Both the position numbers and the translations under genes were made by a program. Under the pieces are notes generated by a model. That model was not told the origin of the DNA, ran no database searches, and was given only the letters and a program-made list of their open reading frames with translations. A DNA stretch of 64,000 nt, from NCBI RefSeq assembly GCF_007655135.1, contig NC_045128.1:21918811-21982810 (forward strand), read 5' to 3'. This stretch comes from Punica granatum (lineage: Eukaryota > Streptophyta > Magnoliopsida > Myrtales > Lythraceae). Position 1 is the first letter of the stretch. Each line of letters opens with the position of its first letter. This document shows positions 31,490-44,300 of the stretch, piece by piece.

Positions 31490-32256
31490 TTATCACTTCA
31501 ATCTCGATATGCTTGTATAACTAGACCCACTTTTAGTATTGCTTATATTTAATTTGTATGTACCTTCTTATTGCGCACTTTTTCATACTTATCTTTTTCA
31601 CGAGATAAAAATTCTTGTAGAGACTCCAATCCTTTATTGATCTCAATATTTCTCATGTAAATAGCTTGTTGACTCTTTGAGTCCTTCACTACAGTATACT
31701 TTATCTCCAAAAAATTACTCGTATAGTCACATGCACCGACAAAAAAAAATATTAGTTATATTAAGATGTTAATCACACGACCAACTAGTCCTTAGTAATA
31801 GAGGCAATTCTTGTTTAAAATTCCTCCACAAAATTATTAGATATTATTACAGCATATATTTTTTTGCAAAAGCATAATAATATAATACCTCAATTGCGCT
31901 ATTTAAATTTTATTTCCACATGGCTCATACTGCATAGCAATTTAATAAGCATCCAACTAGACAAGGCAAATATTGAAGATAACGCTAAGCATTCATGTAT
32001 CACAGCACATCATCTCAAATATTCAACCACAAATTTTCTTATGTAATATAAACACGCAGTCATATTTGAAACAAATTAAGCTCATAAAAGTATTTTATCT
32101 CAGAAACTGTCCATTCCTTTTATATGACAAATCAATTTTAAGCCTTCTAGTCCATAATGAATTAATCTCTTTCGTTAAGATACTACTATTTCTTCATGTT
32201 TAATAACCAGTTAGATACGCACGCTAAACTCATGAAACAGAATATGGCCATTACCA
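31490..32256 (-). repeat. Direct duplication, copy 1, with an exon-like fragment on the minus strand
   Basis: It aligns with 34430-35228. On the minus strand, about 31735-31570 reads as an open stretch containing GACDYTSNFLEIKYTVVKDS, QQAIYMRNIEINKGLESLQ and EFLSREKDKYEKVRNKK. The second copy keeps most of the first half with conservative changes. It looks like a captured or duplicated exon of a host gene that I cannot name. The rest of the unit is AT-rich and intron-like. Confidence 0.6.
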
Positions 32257-34429
32257 CTATGATTATCAGAATCAATTCTCTGAATAAAATCCCACCAAAA
32301 TTGTTTCAGACAGGTTTTAAGCACATATACAAAACCCACAAAAACAAATTAGTTTAGTGATGATGTCGATGATTCCGACTTCACCTTAGCCAACATCAGT
32401 TTACCTCCTTTGACGGCTTTGCATCAATTTACATGATTTGTCGAGTTGCCCTAGGATGAAGATGATATTGTTGGTGGACAATTATTGAAAATTGCCCATT
32501 ACTACATGACGATCCTTGCTCTTCTCGTAAGTTTGAGTTCCTTGACCCTCTCTGCTAAACACTGTTCATTCTTTGGTGACACCGAATGCCATTGATTGGC
32601 ATTAATTAAAAATTCCAGCCGCTTGAAGTTCCATGCAACGAAAGACTATCAATCTTTGCACCAATCTCTTATTTGTTTTTCTTTGTCGATCATTATTTAG
32701 ATGGATAAAAGAATACAATAATTATTTTAAAAACTTTAATCATACAAGTAAAAGGCATCAAGAATTGAGTCAATGCACTCTCGTTTTGAACTTGACGAAA
32801 AAATCAAAATGTACTCGAAATTGTTCAAATACAATTTATCAAATCACTTGATAAACGATTTCTTAAGAATTCTCCATGTTTCAAAAAGAATCAACTTGGA
32901 GATAAATCTTCTACCTTTTAACTGTCGCGGGAAAGTAAAAGAGAGAGAAAATTTGTTTCCTATAGAGTACATGCAATATCTCGGTAAAAATTATTAAGTG
33001 GAATTTATCAAATAAAATTTGCTGGGTTTCTCAAATGAACTTATATCTCAAACAAACAAATCACTATTTGGAGTAATTTTTCTATCCTCAAATTGCTGTG
33101 AAAATTTCGAGAAATAGAGAAATAAATAAATCGAGAAGATGAATTTCATACAAAATAAAATTAAAATAGTGGGATTTCAAGTACAACAAATTTAACAACA
33201 CATCAAAACAAGAGATATAATTTGACAAAAAGCATAAAGAATTGAAAACAATTAGTGGGCAAGGCGTTTTCAAAAAACTCTTTTGAGGATAGATAATTCC
33301 CCGCAATATTACATCGCGGCTCCAACGGAATTATCCAACCCGGGAATACAATGCCAATGAGGAGAAATTGTGGCTGCAAACACAACACTCCCTCACTAGA
33401 ACTCAATTCAAAATAATAATATGTTAAATACTATATGAAATATATATGGATTCGAATAGATTTTATGCTCTAAACTCATGAAACACCCACATTCTGTGTT
33501 TATATATATAAGACATATAAGACAATCTTATAAATGCCTTGAACGGCTAATTGACTTAAAAAAAACGATCAATTGGATTATAATGAATTAATTGTCAAAT
33601 TTAAGGAGTTAATTGACCCCCAAATTGGATAATAGTCATTCAACTTCAACACAAATTATTAACGTCAATTTTTAATCTGTTAGCAAATCAATTAATATAT
33701 TTTTAGTTTTATTATTAGTCAATACAATTTATATACAAAAATCCCTCACTTATTTACTAATAATAATATTATAGACACATATAAATACAAAGAAAGTAAA
33801 ATAGTCGGGTTGTTGTATAGTGCATAACCTAACGGGGCCAAGGTTTGAATCGTAGATTAGAACATAAATTCAAAGAATTTATTTCACACTATATATGGGT
33901 TCTAGTTCACTTGGCAGCGCCAATTTATTATGGCCTTGCGCTATCCTGGTCTCGTAAGTACTCTAGGATTTATCAAAAAATACATAGGAAGCGGCATCTC
34001 ACTTCCATACTTGCGTAGGCAGTCTCATCAAGAGTGTCCACAACAGCTCTAGCACTCCTCTTTAAAGCCATAAGACTATTAAGGACAATAGTCCAGCCTT
34101 TCTCGATGTGGAAATTCGGTGTATTAAACCAGATACGGAACTTTTGCGAATTACCCCTACTATTTCTCATAATTCATAATAATGCACCGAAAATGTTAAC
34201 ACGCATTACATTTTATGTATAGTCCATATTGAAGAGCCCTTGAACCCTCAAAACTCATATTTCGTTCAAGGAGTCAATTATCCCATTTAGTGGCATCGAT
34301 GTAAAGATGGTAGGATTTACTCAAACTATTTCTATAATCCATTAATAGTCTTATATCTCTCATGGTTTTATAATTCTTCTCCTTATAGGAGGATTAACAA
34401 GCATATATCGTGGGGTATTTCTTTTATCT
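32257..34429. other. Spacer between the two 0.8 kb duplicated units
   Basis: AT-rich DNA with short frames of no known domain (for example 32773-32997 plus). A pattern near 33809-33852 weakly resembles pol III A and B boxes. No gene is supported. Confidence 0.4.
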
Positions 34430-35228
34430 CATCAAACTCAATATGTCTCACTAGACTCATTTTTAGTCTTGATTATATTTAATTTGTATGTACCTTCTTA
34501 TTGCATACAAACGCACCATTTCAAGAGATGAATTTTTTTTGTAAAGGCTCAAATCCACTATTGATCCCAATATTTCTCATGTAAATAGCTTGTTGGCTCT
34601 TTAAGTCCTTCACTACCATATACTTGATCTCCAAGAAATTACTTGTATGGTCACATGCACCAACAAAAAGAATAGCATTATTAGTTATATTAAGATGTTA
34701 ATCACATGACCAACTAGTCCTTAATAATAGAGGCAATTCATGCTTAAAATTCCTCCACAAAATTATTATATATTAGTACTGCATATTACGGAAACTTCCA
34801 TCTCATATTTACATTAGTAAAAAAAATATATATATAAATTTTGCAAAAGCATAATATTATAATACCTCGATTGTGCTATTTAAATTTTATTTCCACATAG
34901 CCCATATTGCATAACAATTTAATAAGCATCAAACTAGACAAAGCAAATATTGAAGATAACGCTAAGCATTCATATATCGCAGCAAATCATATCAAATATT
35001 CAACCATAAATTTCCTTATGTAATATAAGCACGCAGTCATACTTGAAACAAATTCAGCTTATAAAATTATTTCTCTCAGAAACTGTCCATTCGTTTTACA
35101 TGACAAATCAATTTGAGAGCCTTCTAGTCCATAATGAATTAATCCCTTTCATTAAGACACTTTCTGTTTAATAACCAGTTGGATACGTATGCTAAACTCA
35201 TGAAACAGAATATGGCCATTACCACTAT
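34430..35228 (-). repeat. Direct duplication, copy 2
   Basis: It matches 31490-32256, starting near TATTTAATTTGTATGTACCT and ending at AATATGGCCATTACCACTAT. It contains an extra ~45-bp block near 34785-34835. The exon-like fragment is less intact than in copy 1 because the second half is frame-shifted. Confidence 0.75.
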
Positions 35229-36090
35229 TAGTCTAGTTCACTGCTGACATGGTGAACTAAGTCTGTACAATAATTTCTCCATCTATCGACACAAAGATTT
35301 CCCGTTGCTTCCTATTTGACCAATATTTGCAGCTGTCATTGACTTGGCTGGTATGATATACACTGTATTATCCTTTTTCATGTAATTTTCTAAATAGGAC
35401 ATACATAATTGCCAACCTCGTGAATATTATATGACATTGTTTCTCATTGAAAGATATAGTTGAGTGCTCCACTTAATTGCATCATTTACGTTTATGTAAA
35501 TTTAACTATGTCTATGCATAGATATTTTTTATAATTTGATTTACAAATAGGACTATTAGCCAAATTTAAACACTATAAGACTTGATTTATCAAATATCTC
35601 CATGATTCGCCACTTGGATATTCAGCCTTGATGGTTTAGATCTTTCGCATGCATAGAGCCAATTGCATCTCTGCGATCCAGATGCAGAGTCTACCGTAGT
35701 CATTGGTCCAAGGACTTGTAGTAAGCTCTCTGCCGTGTGTCGTCTCTTCGTTAATAATGTGCATGTTAAATTTGATTGTAAACACCGTGTCTTATACTTT
35801 TTTATCGAGGATAAAAAGTATTTATGAAAGAATATAGAAAATGGAAATAAGATCAATTAACGAAAATATATAAAAATGATGATTTATGAGCATATTGATA
35901 GGCAAGACGCTATAATGCTTGCACGTGAAAAGCAACATCCTTAATCAACTAATGGAAAGCTGAACGATCCGTTGCTAAAGGCTAGTATCTTGCTTATCAT
36001 TGCATTACCAGGAAATAAATACGGACTTCTAAAGTTTCCTCAAAATTTCAATTCCAGCTGGCTAAAGGCTAGTATGTTTTTGTTGGGTGA

Positions 36091-36093
<3 letters not shown>
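35229..36093. other. Intergenic DNA upstream of the poly(C) tract
   Basis: No gene is visible. GCTAAAGGCTAGTAT occurs twice, near 35975 and 36061, leading into the poly(C) tract. Confidence 0.4.

Positions 36094-36127
<34 letters not shown>
36094..36127. repeat. Poly(C) tract of 34 bases
   Basis: This is an uninterrupted run of C on the plus strand. Such long C/G homopolymers are rare in plant DNA, and its exact length is likely to be error-prone. Confidence 0.85.
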
Positions 36128-36128
<1 letters not shown>

Positions 36129-36171
36129 TCAAGTTTTCATGTTGGAGATCTAGTTAGTCTATTGAGATTTA

Positions 36172-36457
36172 GGCTTGTTTGAGAGTGTTATTACTGAAAC
36201 AAAAGTGTTGAAATATAATTGTTTAAAAATAAGTATTGATTTCAAAATAAGTAAAAAGTGTTTAGGAAATAATAATTTAAAATTACTTAAATTAAAATTA
36301 ACGCTTAAAATAAATAATAAGCAAAAATAATTTTTATTGACACTCGTTAAAATATTGGATAAAACCATGTTTTCAACCGCTAAATAGTTCACCAAACACC
36401 ATTTTTACTTAAAAATCAAAGCACCTATAGAACTGCCATTACACTTCCAAACAGAGC
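36172..36457. mobile_element. Tourist-like MITE, 286 bp
   Basis: The TIRs are GGCTTGTTTGAGAGTGTTAT and GCTCTGTTTGGAAGTGTAAT (opposite strand). A TTA target duplication lies at 36169-36171 and 36458-36460. There is no coding capacity. Confidence 0.8.
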
Positions 36458-36696
36458 TTAATAATTATTCGATACCATCATATATGATTTTTTTTATATG
36501 TAATAACAAAATCTTTTTACATAGTGAGCCAACATTAATATCTGGATATTGCCATAATTTGTATTACCTTGATTACTAGCAATACGAGTTATCGTTGACA
36601 AGACTAGTGGTTTCAATCAAATCAATATCAAATGCCACGGTATGGAATCCCCAAGAGGGAAAGGGAACTTACCAATCCCACAAGAGAAACTCACAA

Positions 36697-37008
36697 GGCG
36701 TTTGATAGAGTTAAGTAGAATTGGATTTTGATTTTAATTGATTTGTAATGATTATGTTATTGAATTATGAGAAAAAGTGCGAAAAAGTAATGGATAGTTA
36801 ATAAGAGGTAATGATTGTATTATTAAATTTTGAAAAAAAAGTAATTGATAATTGAGAGAATTTAATATTAAAAATTGAATTGAATAGTTAAACAATTGAA
36901 GAAAAATGAAGAAGCAATAATTGTGTTGTTAATTTTTGTTGTGTAGTGAGTAAAGTTAAAATTAAAATTAAAATTTTAAAAATATTATTGTAAAATCAAA
37001 CGGAGCGG
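36697..37008. mobile_element. Tourist-like MITE of the same family as 44273-44579
   Basis: The ends GGCGTTTGATAGAGTTAAG and, on the other strand, CGCTCCGTTTGATTTTAC are inverted. The interior shares AATGATTGTATTATTAAATT-type and GAGAGAATTTAATATTAAAA motifs with the copy at 44.3 kb. The target duplication is unclear. Confidence 0.65.
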
Positions 37009-37344
37009 TATATTCCCACCAATAATTCACTTTCCCATCTTTCCCATCCCTCATGGTGGGATACTACAATACCACTCTTGTGGGAATGTATAAGTAGGAT
37101 AGTGAATTACTACAACTTAACTAAGCGTGGAAATCTGATGGACACTGGAAAAATAATTCAGATTCCTAGATATGTGGATAGATTTCCACATATCAAATAC
37201 ACTCTTAAGAGATTGAGCAGCTGAAACTTGTTTTTGGTAAGATAAGCAAAAAGATTTTCTTTTGATACAAAAAGTCTATGAATCTAGTTGAAGGAAATTA
37301 AATTTTAAATAAAATTGAATTTAGAATATGCGTATTTATATACA

Positions 37345-37602
37345 AATTAGCCAATGACACACTCTCCTTTCAAAATTAACCTCACACCACCCGTCTTTCT
37401 GCAAATGTGGCATCAAGAGTGCTTAATCGTTGCCACGTGAATTCTGTATCACTGTTCTCCATAAAGTCGGATATATCGGGTCAGTTTATGAAGCACATTG
37501 ACACAACATTCACGTGGCGACGATTAAGTACTCTTGGTGTTGCGTATGAGGAAGGAGTGGTGGTGTATGATTAATTTTAAAAGGAGGGATGTCGTTAGTT
37601 AA
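37345..37602. mobile_element. Foldback MITE carrying two G-box motifs
   Basis: Two inverted arms of about 96 bp share ATCAAGAGTGCTTAATCG and ACGTGAAT on either side of a short loop. Each arm contains CACGTG (37434-37439 and 37511-37516). It lies about 0.7-1.0 kb upstream of the O-GlcNAc transferase start. Confidence 0.8.
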
Positions 37603-38318
37603 TTATTAAATTATGCAAGGATGTCGTTGAAATTTATCCTAAATTATTTGATTGCTCACGGTCCCATTAATTCACATTATTATGTATTACCTATATATCA
37701 AAAGCATAACAATTTAACTTTTCGACCTATGATCCAGGTAAGGTAATCTCATTAATATCCACTATTACCATTCCAAATGCGCCTGGGAGAGTCTTGTTGA
37801 AATGAAATTGTAGTATTACAACAAGCGTGACGAAATTAAATCATATCGCAATTTTAGGTGGGGTAAGAAAGACCGAAACAGGTGCCCCAGAAAACTCGAA
37901 TGCCACGCGTCCCGACGACAGAGGTCCGCACCGTGACTTATCGGTGGACGGGGTGACAGGCGATAAGTCTCCCCCTCCACGGGGGAGGATCCCGCACTTA
38001 TTTAACGCGTAAGGGGCAGGCGATTCTTCCCCCACCCCCACTCAGATTCTCTTGTCTCGACACGGAAAGAGAAAAAAAAAAAGTTTATTTCCTTTTCTTT
38101 TCCTTTTTTTATTCCCCTCGGAAGAAAATACCAAATTCTAGAGAGAGAAAGAGAGAGACAGAGGGGGGAGAGGGAGAGGGAGAGAGAGAGAGAGAATTTT
38201 CTCGAGAAAGCCCTCCCTTTGGAGCTCCGTGACATTTGCGTTTCGATTCTCCTACTTCCTCCTCCATCCTGGTTTTAGAGAGAGAGAGCTAGAGAGAGAG
38301 GGTTTGCTCCTCGCGACA
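37603..38318 (+). promoter_or_regulatory. Upstream region and 5' leader of the O-GlcNAc transferase gene
   Basis: A TATTTAA element near 37998, GC-rich blocks at 37895-37990, and a long GA-rich tract at 38139-38194 with further GA repeats to 38300 lie just before the ATG. GA-rich leaders are common in plant promoters. The transcription start is not determinable. Confidence 0.45.
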
Positions 38319-41300
38319 ATGTTGTCGCTGCAGAGCGATCCTCGGCTCCACCAGCAGCAACTCCAGCTGCAGCACCAGAATCAGCCTCCTCCGCTCCCGC
38401 AGCTCCAGTTGGCCCCCTACGGCAACGAGCCCCTGTCTCTCAAGCTCGATGTCCCCCCTGCTGCTGCTGCTTCTTCTTCCTCCTCCTCCGCCCCCTCCTC
38501 CGCCTCCGCCTCCGCCGCATCTGCACCTGCTCATCTCAAGGGCTCTCAGGCCGCCGACTCTCGCGAAGGTTCTTCTTCTTTCTTCCAACCCTTTTTTCCT
38601 TTCCCCGAAGAAGGAATTTTAAAATCAATTTTTTTGCACTATTAATCGGTTCAATTTAGGGATTCATCCCTGCTTCCCGGTAGATCGCGGATTAAATTTT
38701 TGTTTGTTAGATTGAGAACATTTAATATTGATAGAATCTTATTTCTGTATATTCGATGGAACTTTTTAGGGTTTTTTTTTCTCGTATATTGATATTTTTT
38801 TTTGTTTACTGTCAATTTCATGATCAAGCTGTTGAGCTTGAGTAGATTTTATCTGATGTAATTTTTTTTTTGTTTTCCTGTCTGATAATGTTTCCGAGCT
38901 TAGGGTTCATTGTATCTTTCATCATTTGTTCTGATGCTAGGGCTGGGTTTTATCCTGTTTTGCTAATCCAGTTGTCATTTCCTCATGATAATACTACCTG
39001 GGTGTCGATTGCCTTTATGCTGCTCTTGCAAGCTCAGCTTGACTCATTGTGGCAGTTCAGAATATCTTTTTCTAATAAAGGAATTCTGTATTGATGTTGT
39101 TGTATTGCTTAATCAGAGTGGAAAATCTAAAATTTGCGATCAGATTGATGATCCACCGAAGCTGGATCACATGAAATTTTTGTCGATAGATGAGCTGCAT
39201 TGGAATGAATTCATTAGCAATATGTATGCTGTGGATGGAATTATACAAGGGAATCCCTTCATGAAAACATATCATTGTTGCAGAATAGTCCATTTGTTCC
39301 ATGGTTGCACCATCATTTGGATGGTTGCACTTGCACCTCATTTGATTATTTGTATATGGAGTAGATAAAAGGATTGCGATGAATGCTTTCAGGGATTTGG
39401 CTAATATTTTCTTCTCTTCTACTTTTTCTTTGGAAAATGGTTTTTAGTGACTCAAGGATTAACCTTTTAGTTCGTCTACCGAAATCTGTGATTAGTGACG
39501 TATTAAAGACAGACTCTGGAATATGACATATTTTGGTTGGCGTAGTCATGATATGGACATCCTTCTTCTGAATGTTTCTGTGTCTTTAATTCTTATTATC
39601 TGGAACTCTTACCAGTGTTTTCTCGATGCAGTCAATGAAGACCTTCTCATGGTCCTTGCTCATCAGAAATACAAAGCAGGAAACTATAAGCAGGCATTAG
39701 AGCACAGCTGTGCTGTTTATGACAGAAACCCTCAGCGAACTGACAATCTTCTCCTGTTGGGTGCCATTTATTACCAGGTTGTTTGATATTTCTATTGTAA
39801 TTTATTTGTTGAACAACTGAGCTCGTCTTTTTGCATACATCTCATCAAAGTTGTTTCTCTTTTGACTTTTTAGTTGCACGATTTTGATATGTGCATTGCA
39901 AAGAATGAAGAAGCTCTCCGAATTGATCCCCATTTTGCTGAGTGCTATGGCAATATGGCCAATGCCTGGAAGGTAATGATGAAGTATAGAGAGGGTGGCA
40001 GTAAACTTATATGTGTTGGTGACCTGTGTCTAATGTTTTGTTACAACCCTGCCTCAGGAGAAGGGCAATATTGATGTCGCCATTCGCTACTATTTGATTG
40101 CTATTGAGGTTGGTAATCTTCGCAAATGTTTGCTTTAAACATCTCTGGTATTTCTTGACCACTAAAGAAGGAAAGCACATCTCTGTTATTTTCTATTACT
40201 ATGTGTTTCTTTTGGCTACAAGCCGGGCAACTGGTATGCTCTGCTGGTTGTTTTGCTTCCGTGAATTGCTTGCTGAGCATTGTATAGATTTTGCTGTGAT
40301 AATTTTGTTGCATAGCAATGATTTGATTTATGCTCAGGATACTCATGCTTAGGCCATATTAATAATAATTATTGGCTTGATTCTCTCGGTATATTAGTAA
40401 ATTTTTTGTTCTGCATCACATTTTAGGGCCTCGTCAAGGTGCTATCAAAATGTGCTTATGTAGTGTCTTTAATTATAAGAGAGATGGTAGTTCTTGTTCA
40501 TTTGAAATACATATACAGAATGCTCCATTAGATCTATATATGGTGCATCGGTATTTGTTGCTGTGTCTATTGCTTTTTTAAAGTTAGGTTCCCATGCCTA
40601 ACGAATCTGATGTTCCATTACCATATTCTGCATCTCATTTATTCAGCTAAATAGCTTCTATTTGCTGGAATTTTTCCTATTCTCCTTATGGTTTTTGGTC
40701 AAGGGTGCATATCCATTTTTCTTATATTGTGCAAGACCTTGTTCACTTTGGAATAAGTGGTTGCAATCTCTGTTGGCAGCTGCGGCCCAACTTTGCTGAT
40801 GCTTGGTCTAATTTAGCGAGCGCATACATGAGGAAAGGAAGATATAGTGAAGCCGGGCAATGTTGTCGTCAGGCCCTTGCTCTAAATCCGCGTTTGGTAA
40901 AGTTTTTTAATTTTCTCCGAGAACTGTTTTTTAACTGTTGCATTTTCCTATTGTGCTATTTCTCAAATCTGGTAATACAACTCATGTAGGTTGATGCTCA
41001 CAGTAATCTTGGGAACCTGATGAAAGCTCAGGGTTTGGTACAAGAGGTGGGACTAGGCCTAAAACTATTCACTCTATGATGGAATGTCTGTGTATGTTTG
41101 TCAGTGGTTGCATGCACTCTGCAGCACCTGCAGGGGTGGACCGGCCCAAATAACCTGCTCAAATATAGTGCAAAGTTTTTTGCGGCACATGGGAGTGCGC
41201 GTGAATGATTTGTTTGCAAGCGTGGCCAAGGCTTTAAACAATAGTTTAGTTGGCCATATTTGTCTACGGTTTCATGGTGCTTGAGTAATTCTCTGTATAG

Positions 41301-44300
41301 TCTTTTAAATGCCCATCAGCCATGAGTTTTCTACTGAGAAATAGACTTGGTTAGCACATGTGGTTTCTGCTGTATTGCCAAGTTGTAGATATGTACTCTG
41401 AAAAATGTGTATTTTTACAATCTCTGTATTTAATTGGAAACAAACATGGGATCCATCAGATGCCTTCTTTGACGCCCTTTGTGGTATATTTCTGCTTTAG
41501 GCATACAATTGTTACCTTGAAGCCCTCAGGATACAACCAAATTTTGCAATTGCTTGGTCCAATCTTGCTGGCCTTTTCATGGAGGCAGGTGATCTTAACA
41601 AGGCTCTTCAATATTATAAGGTTGGTGATCTTGCAATTTTATGTGCTTTACGCTTGAAAATATTGAGAGAGGTGGCATGGTACTGGTCTTGGAGGATTTT
41701 TATGTAGAATTTATGCAACAGTTGGTTACTCTATTTCATAGAATTTAGGCAAGAGTTGTTTACTTTATGTCCTTGTTCCCTTAAGTTCTATAAGAACATA
41801 AATTTTCTTACTTTCAGGAAGCGGTAAAGCTGAAACCAACATTTGCTGATGCCTACTTGAGTCTTGGAAATGTGTATAAGGTAAGCTGTCGTATATTGGG
41901 CTAATCAGGTGGAGTAGCTGCAAAAGCCGAGCCAGGTTTCTGGTGAAAAACAAGGTCTTTATTTTGCCTTTTCCAGGCTCTGGGGATGCCTCAAGAGGCT
42001 ATTATATGCTACCAGCGCGCTCTGCAGACTCGACCAGACTATGCTATGGCATATGGTGAAATCAATGATCTCAAATCCACTTCAATGACACTTGCATAAG
42101 ACATACAGTTCATACTCATTATATTTGCAGCTTAGCATGGAAGCTAGTTTTGGTTCTCTGCGATTACCTTTTAGTTTAGTTCATAGATGAATGAAAGTTC
42201 CTGCATAGGTTCACGATTATTTCCAACATTTAGTGCGTTATGGTGCAAATATCCTATTGTAGTTGCTGAAAAACATTTTGAATTGATCATAAGTAATGGG
42301 TTTTTGCCTGATTGAGTTTTGCACTTTTGGATGTTCTTAGGAAACGCATGGAAATTGGATTCCTTTGTCCTCTAATTTCCCTAATGCCGTCATAAATGTG
42401 CTTCCAAGCAACTGATTTTTGTATAAATCCATGTATTGCAAAAGGTCCCATTTATGGACTCCTAATCGATTACTTTGTACTTCGTTGCAGGCAATTTAGC
42501 CAGTGTATATTATGAGCAAGGCCAATTGGATATGGCTATTTTCAATTATAAGCGAGCAATTACATTTGACTCAGGATTTCTGGAGGCATATAACAATCTG
42601 GTTTGTTATCTTCTTTATTTGAACCGAAGATTGTCCCTTCTAGTAATATCACTGTTTAGTGGTACAATGTTCTTAGCATTACTTTTTACTATTGAAGGGT
42701 AATGCCTTGAAGGATTCTGGAAGGGTTGAGGAAGCAATTCAATGCTATCGCGTAGGCTTCTGTCTCTTTTTCTTTGGAGTTGGCTTGCGTTCTACCATCT
42801 TCTTTTCAATAATTGTAGTTTTTGGTTTATGAAGCAATGCCTGAGTTTGCAACCCAGCCATCCTCAAGCACTTACAAACCTGGGGAACATATATATGGAA
42901 TGGTATGTACCTTTTTTCACATAGTTTGTGGTCATGTGTTGTCCCTTTACACATTTGCTGTATAGATTAGAATATTAGAGAAATAACTTTTGATCAGGCT
43001 CGAAGCTGACATTGATTGTTGAGTTGGTTTTTGTAGGAATATGCTGGGTCCTGCAGCTTCGTGTTATAAGGCAACACTGTCAGTTACATCAGGACTTTCT
43101 GCTCCTTTCAATAATTTAGCAATTATATATAAGCAGCAGGTTTTGATTTCTATCCCTGATGAAAGTTAAATGTTCAAGATTTGATCTTTGTATCTCATAC
43201 TTGTATGTTGCTGATTCCATTTCTTTGAACTTCTGATATGTAGGGTAACTATTTGGATGCTATCTCCTGCTATAGCGAAGTTCTCAGAATCGATCCTTTA
43301 GCAGCTGATGGACTTGTCAATCGGGGTAACACTTACAAGGAGATTGGAAGGGTCAGTGAAGCCATTCAGGATTATATTCGGGCAATTAACATAAGGCCCA
43401 CTATGGCTGAGGCCCACGCTAATCTTGCATCAGCTTATAAGGACAGGTGGGTAATATTTGTTATTTTTGAGGCCTTTGAGAATTAATGAGGACAAAGTTT
43501 TTATTCACTTTGCAATTGTAGTGGCCATGTTGAAGCAGCTATCAAAAGCTACAAGCAAGCCTTGATTCTGCGGCCTGACTTCCCTGAAGCAACTTGTAAT
43601 CTCTTGCATACACTACAGGTATATTTGATTGTTTGCATTATTAATAAGATATTAATGTTGATGTTGCATTTCAGTTCACCCAATTGCTGGAAGTCTTGTC
43701 TTCTCGACTGTTGCAACTTGCAAACGATTGAGATTGAGATATATGCTCATTTGCTGGGACATCACTGCTTATGTATGTGCGTGTTTCCCATCAATAGGAA
43801 TAGTGAAATACATAGCAAGAAAAAATTTGAAAGTGAGGAGGCAGGAAAAATTCTGTAGTAATGAAAACTGTCCTCACTACTGAGGAATATTGTGTGCTAA
43901 TTTTGGTTCTGAGAGCTTGAGGTACCTTTTGTTTAATATTATTAATTATTATTATTGGAGGGGCATAGTAACTAATATCATTTAATATGTTGGGCTACTA
44001 GATTAGTCGACTGGGTTGAATGAATTTGAGAGGTGAATGAGAGCCTTTGTCATAGTCTAAAAAATGTAGTAGTGCTGAGCCTTAATGTGCTCTTATTCTG
44101 CACTTGCAGAACGATGAGTATGCTATATCGACATTATTCGAAAGGTTGACCTTCAATTGCATTGACAATAGGTCCCCTAAACATGCATTGCTAGCTTTTG
44201 TTTCTTCAGATAATGAGCATTTACTCATAATCTCGTGAGTTTTGATGAAAGCTTGATAAGTTTACTCACATTGCGTTTGGTAACGAAGTTAAGTTTGATT

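Noticed and set aside
33786..33960. tRNA- or SINE-like A and B box pattern
   Set aside because: No cloverleaf can be drawn and no A-rich tail or target duplication was found; the boxes are weak matches.
31490..35228. The 0.8 kb direct repeats as LTRs of a retrotransposon
   Set aside because: No TG...CA ends, target duplication, primer site or gag/pol was found, and the units contain an exon-like fragment.
35972..36157. Open frame containing a run of prolines
   Set aside because: The prolines are simply the translation of the poly(C) tract.
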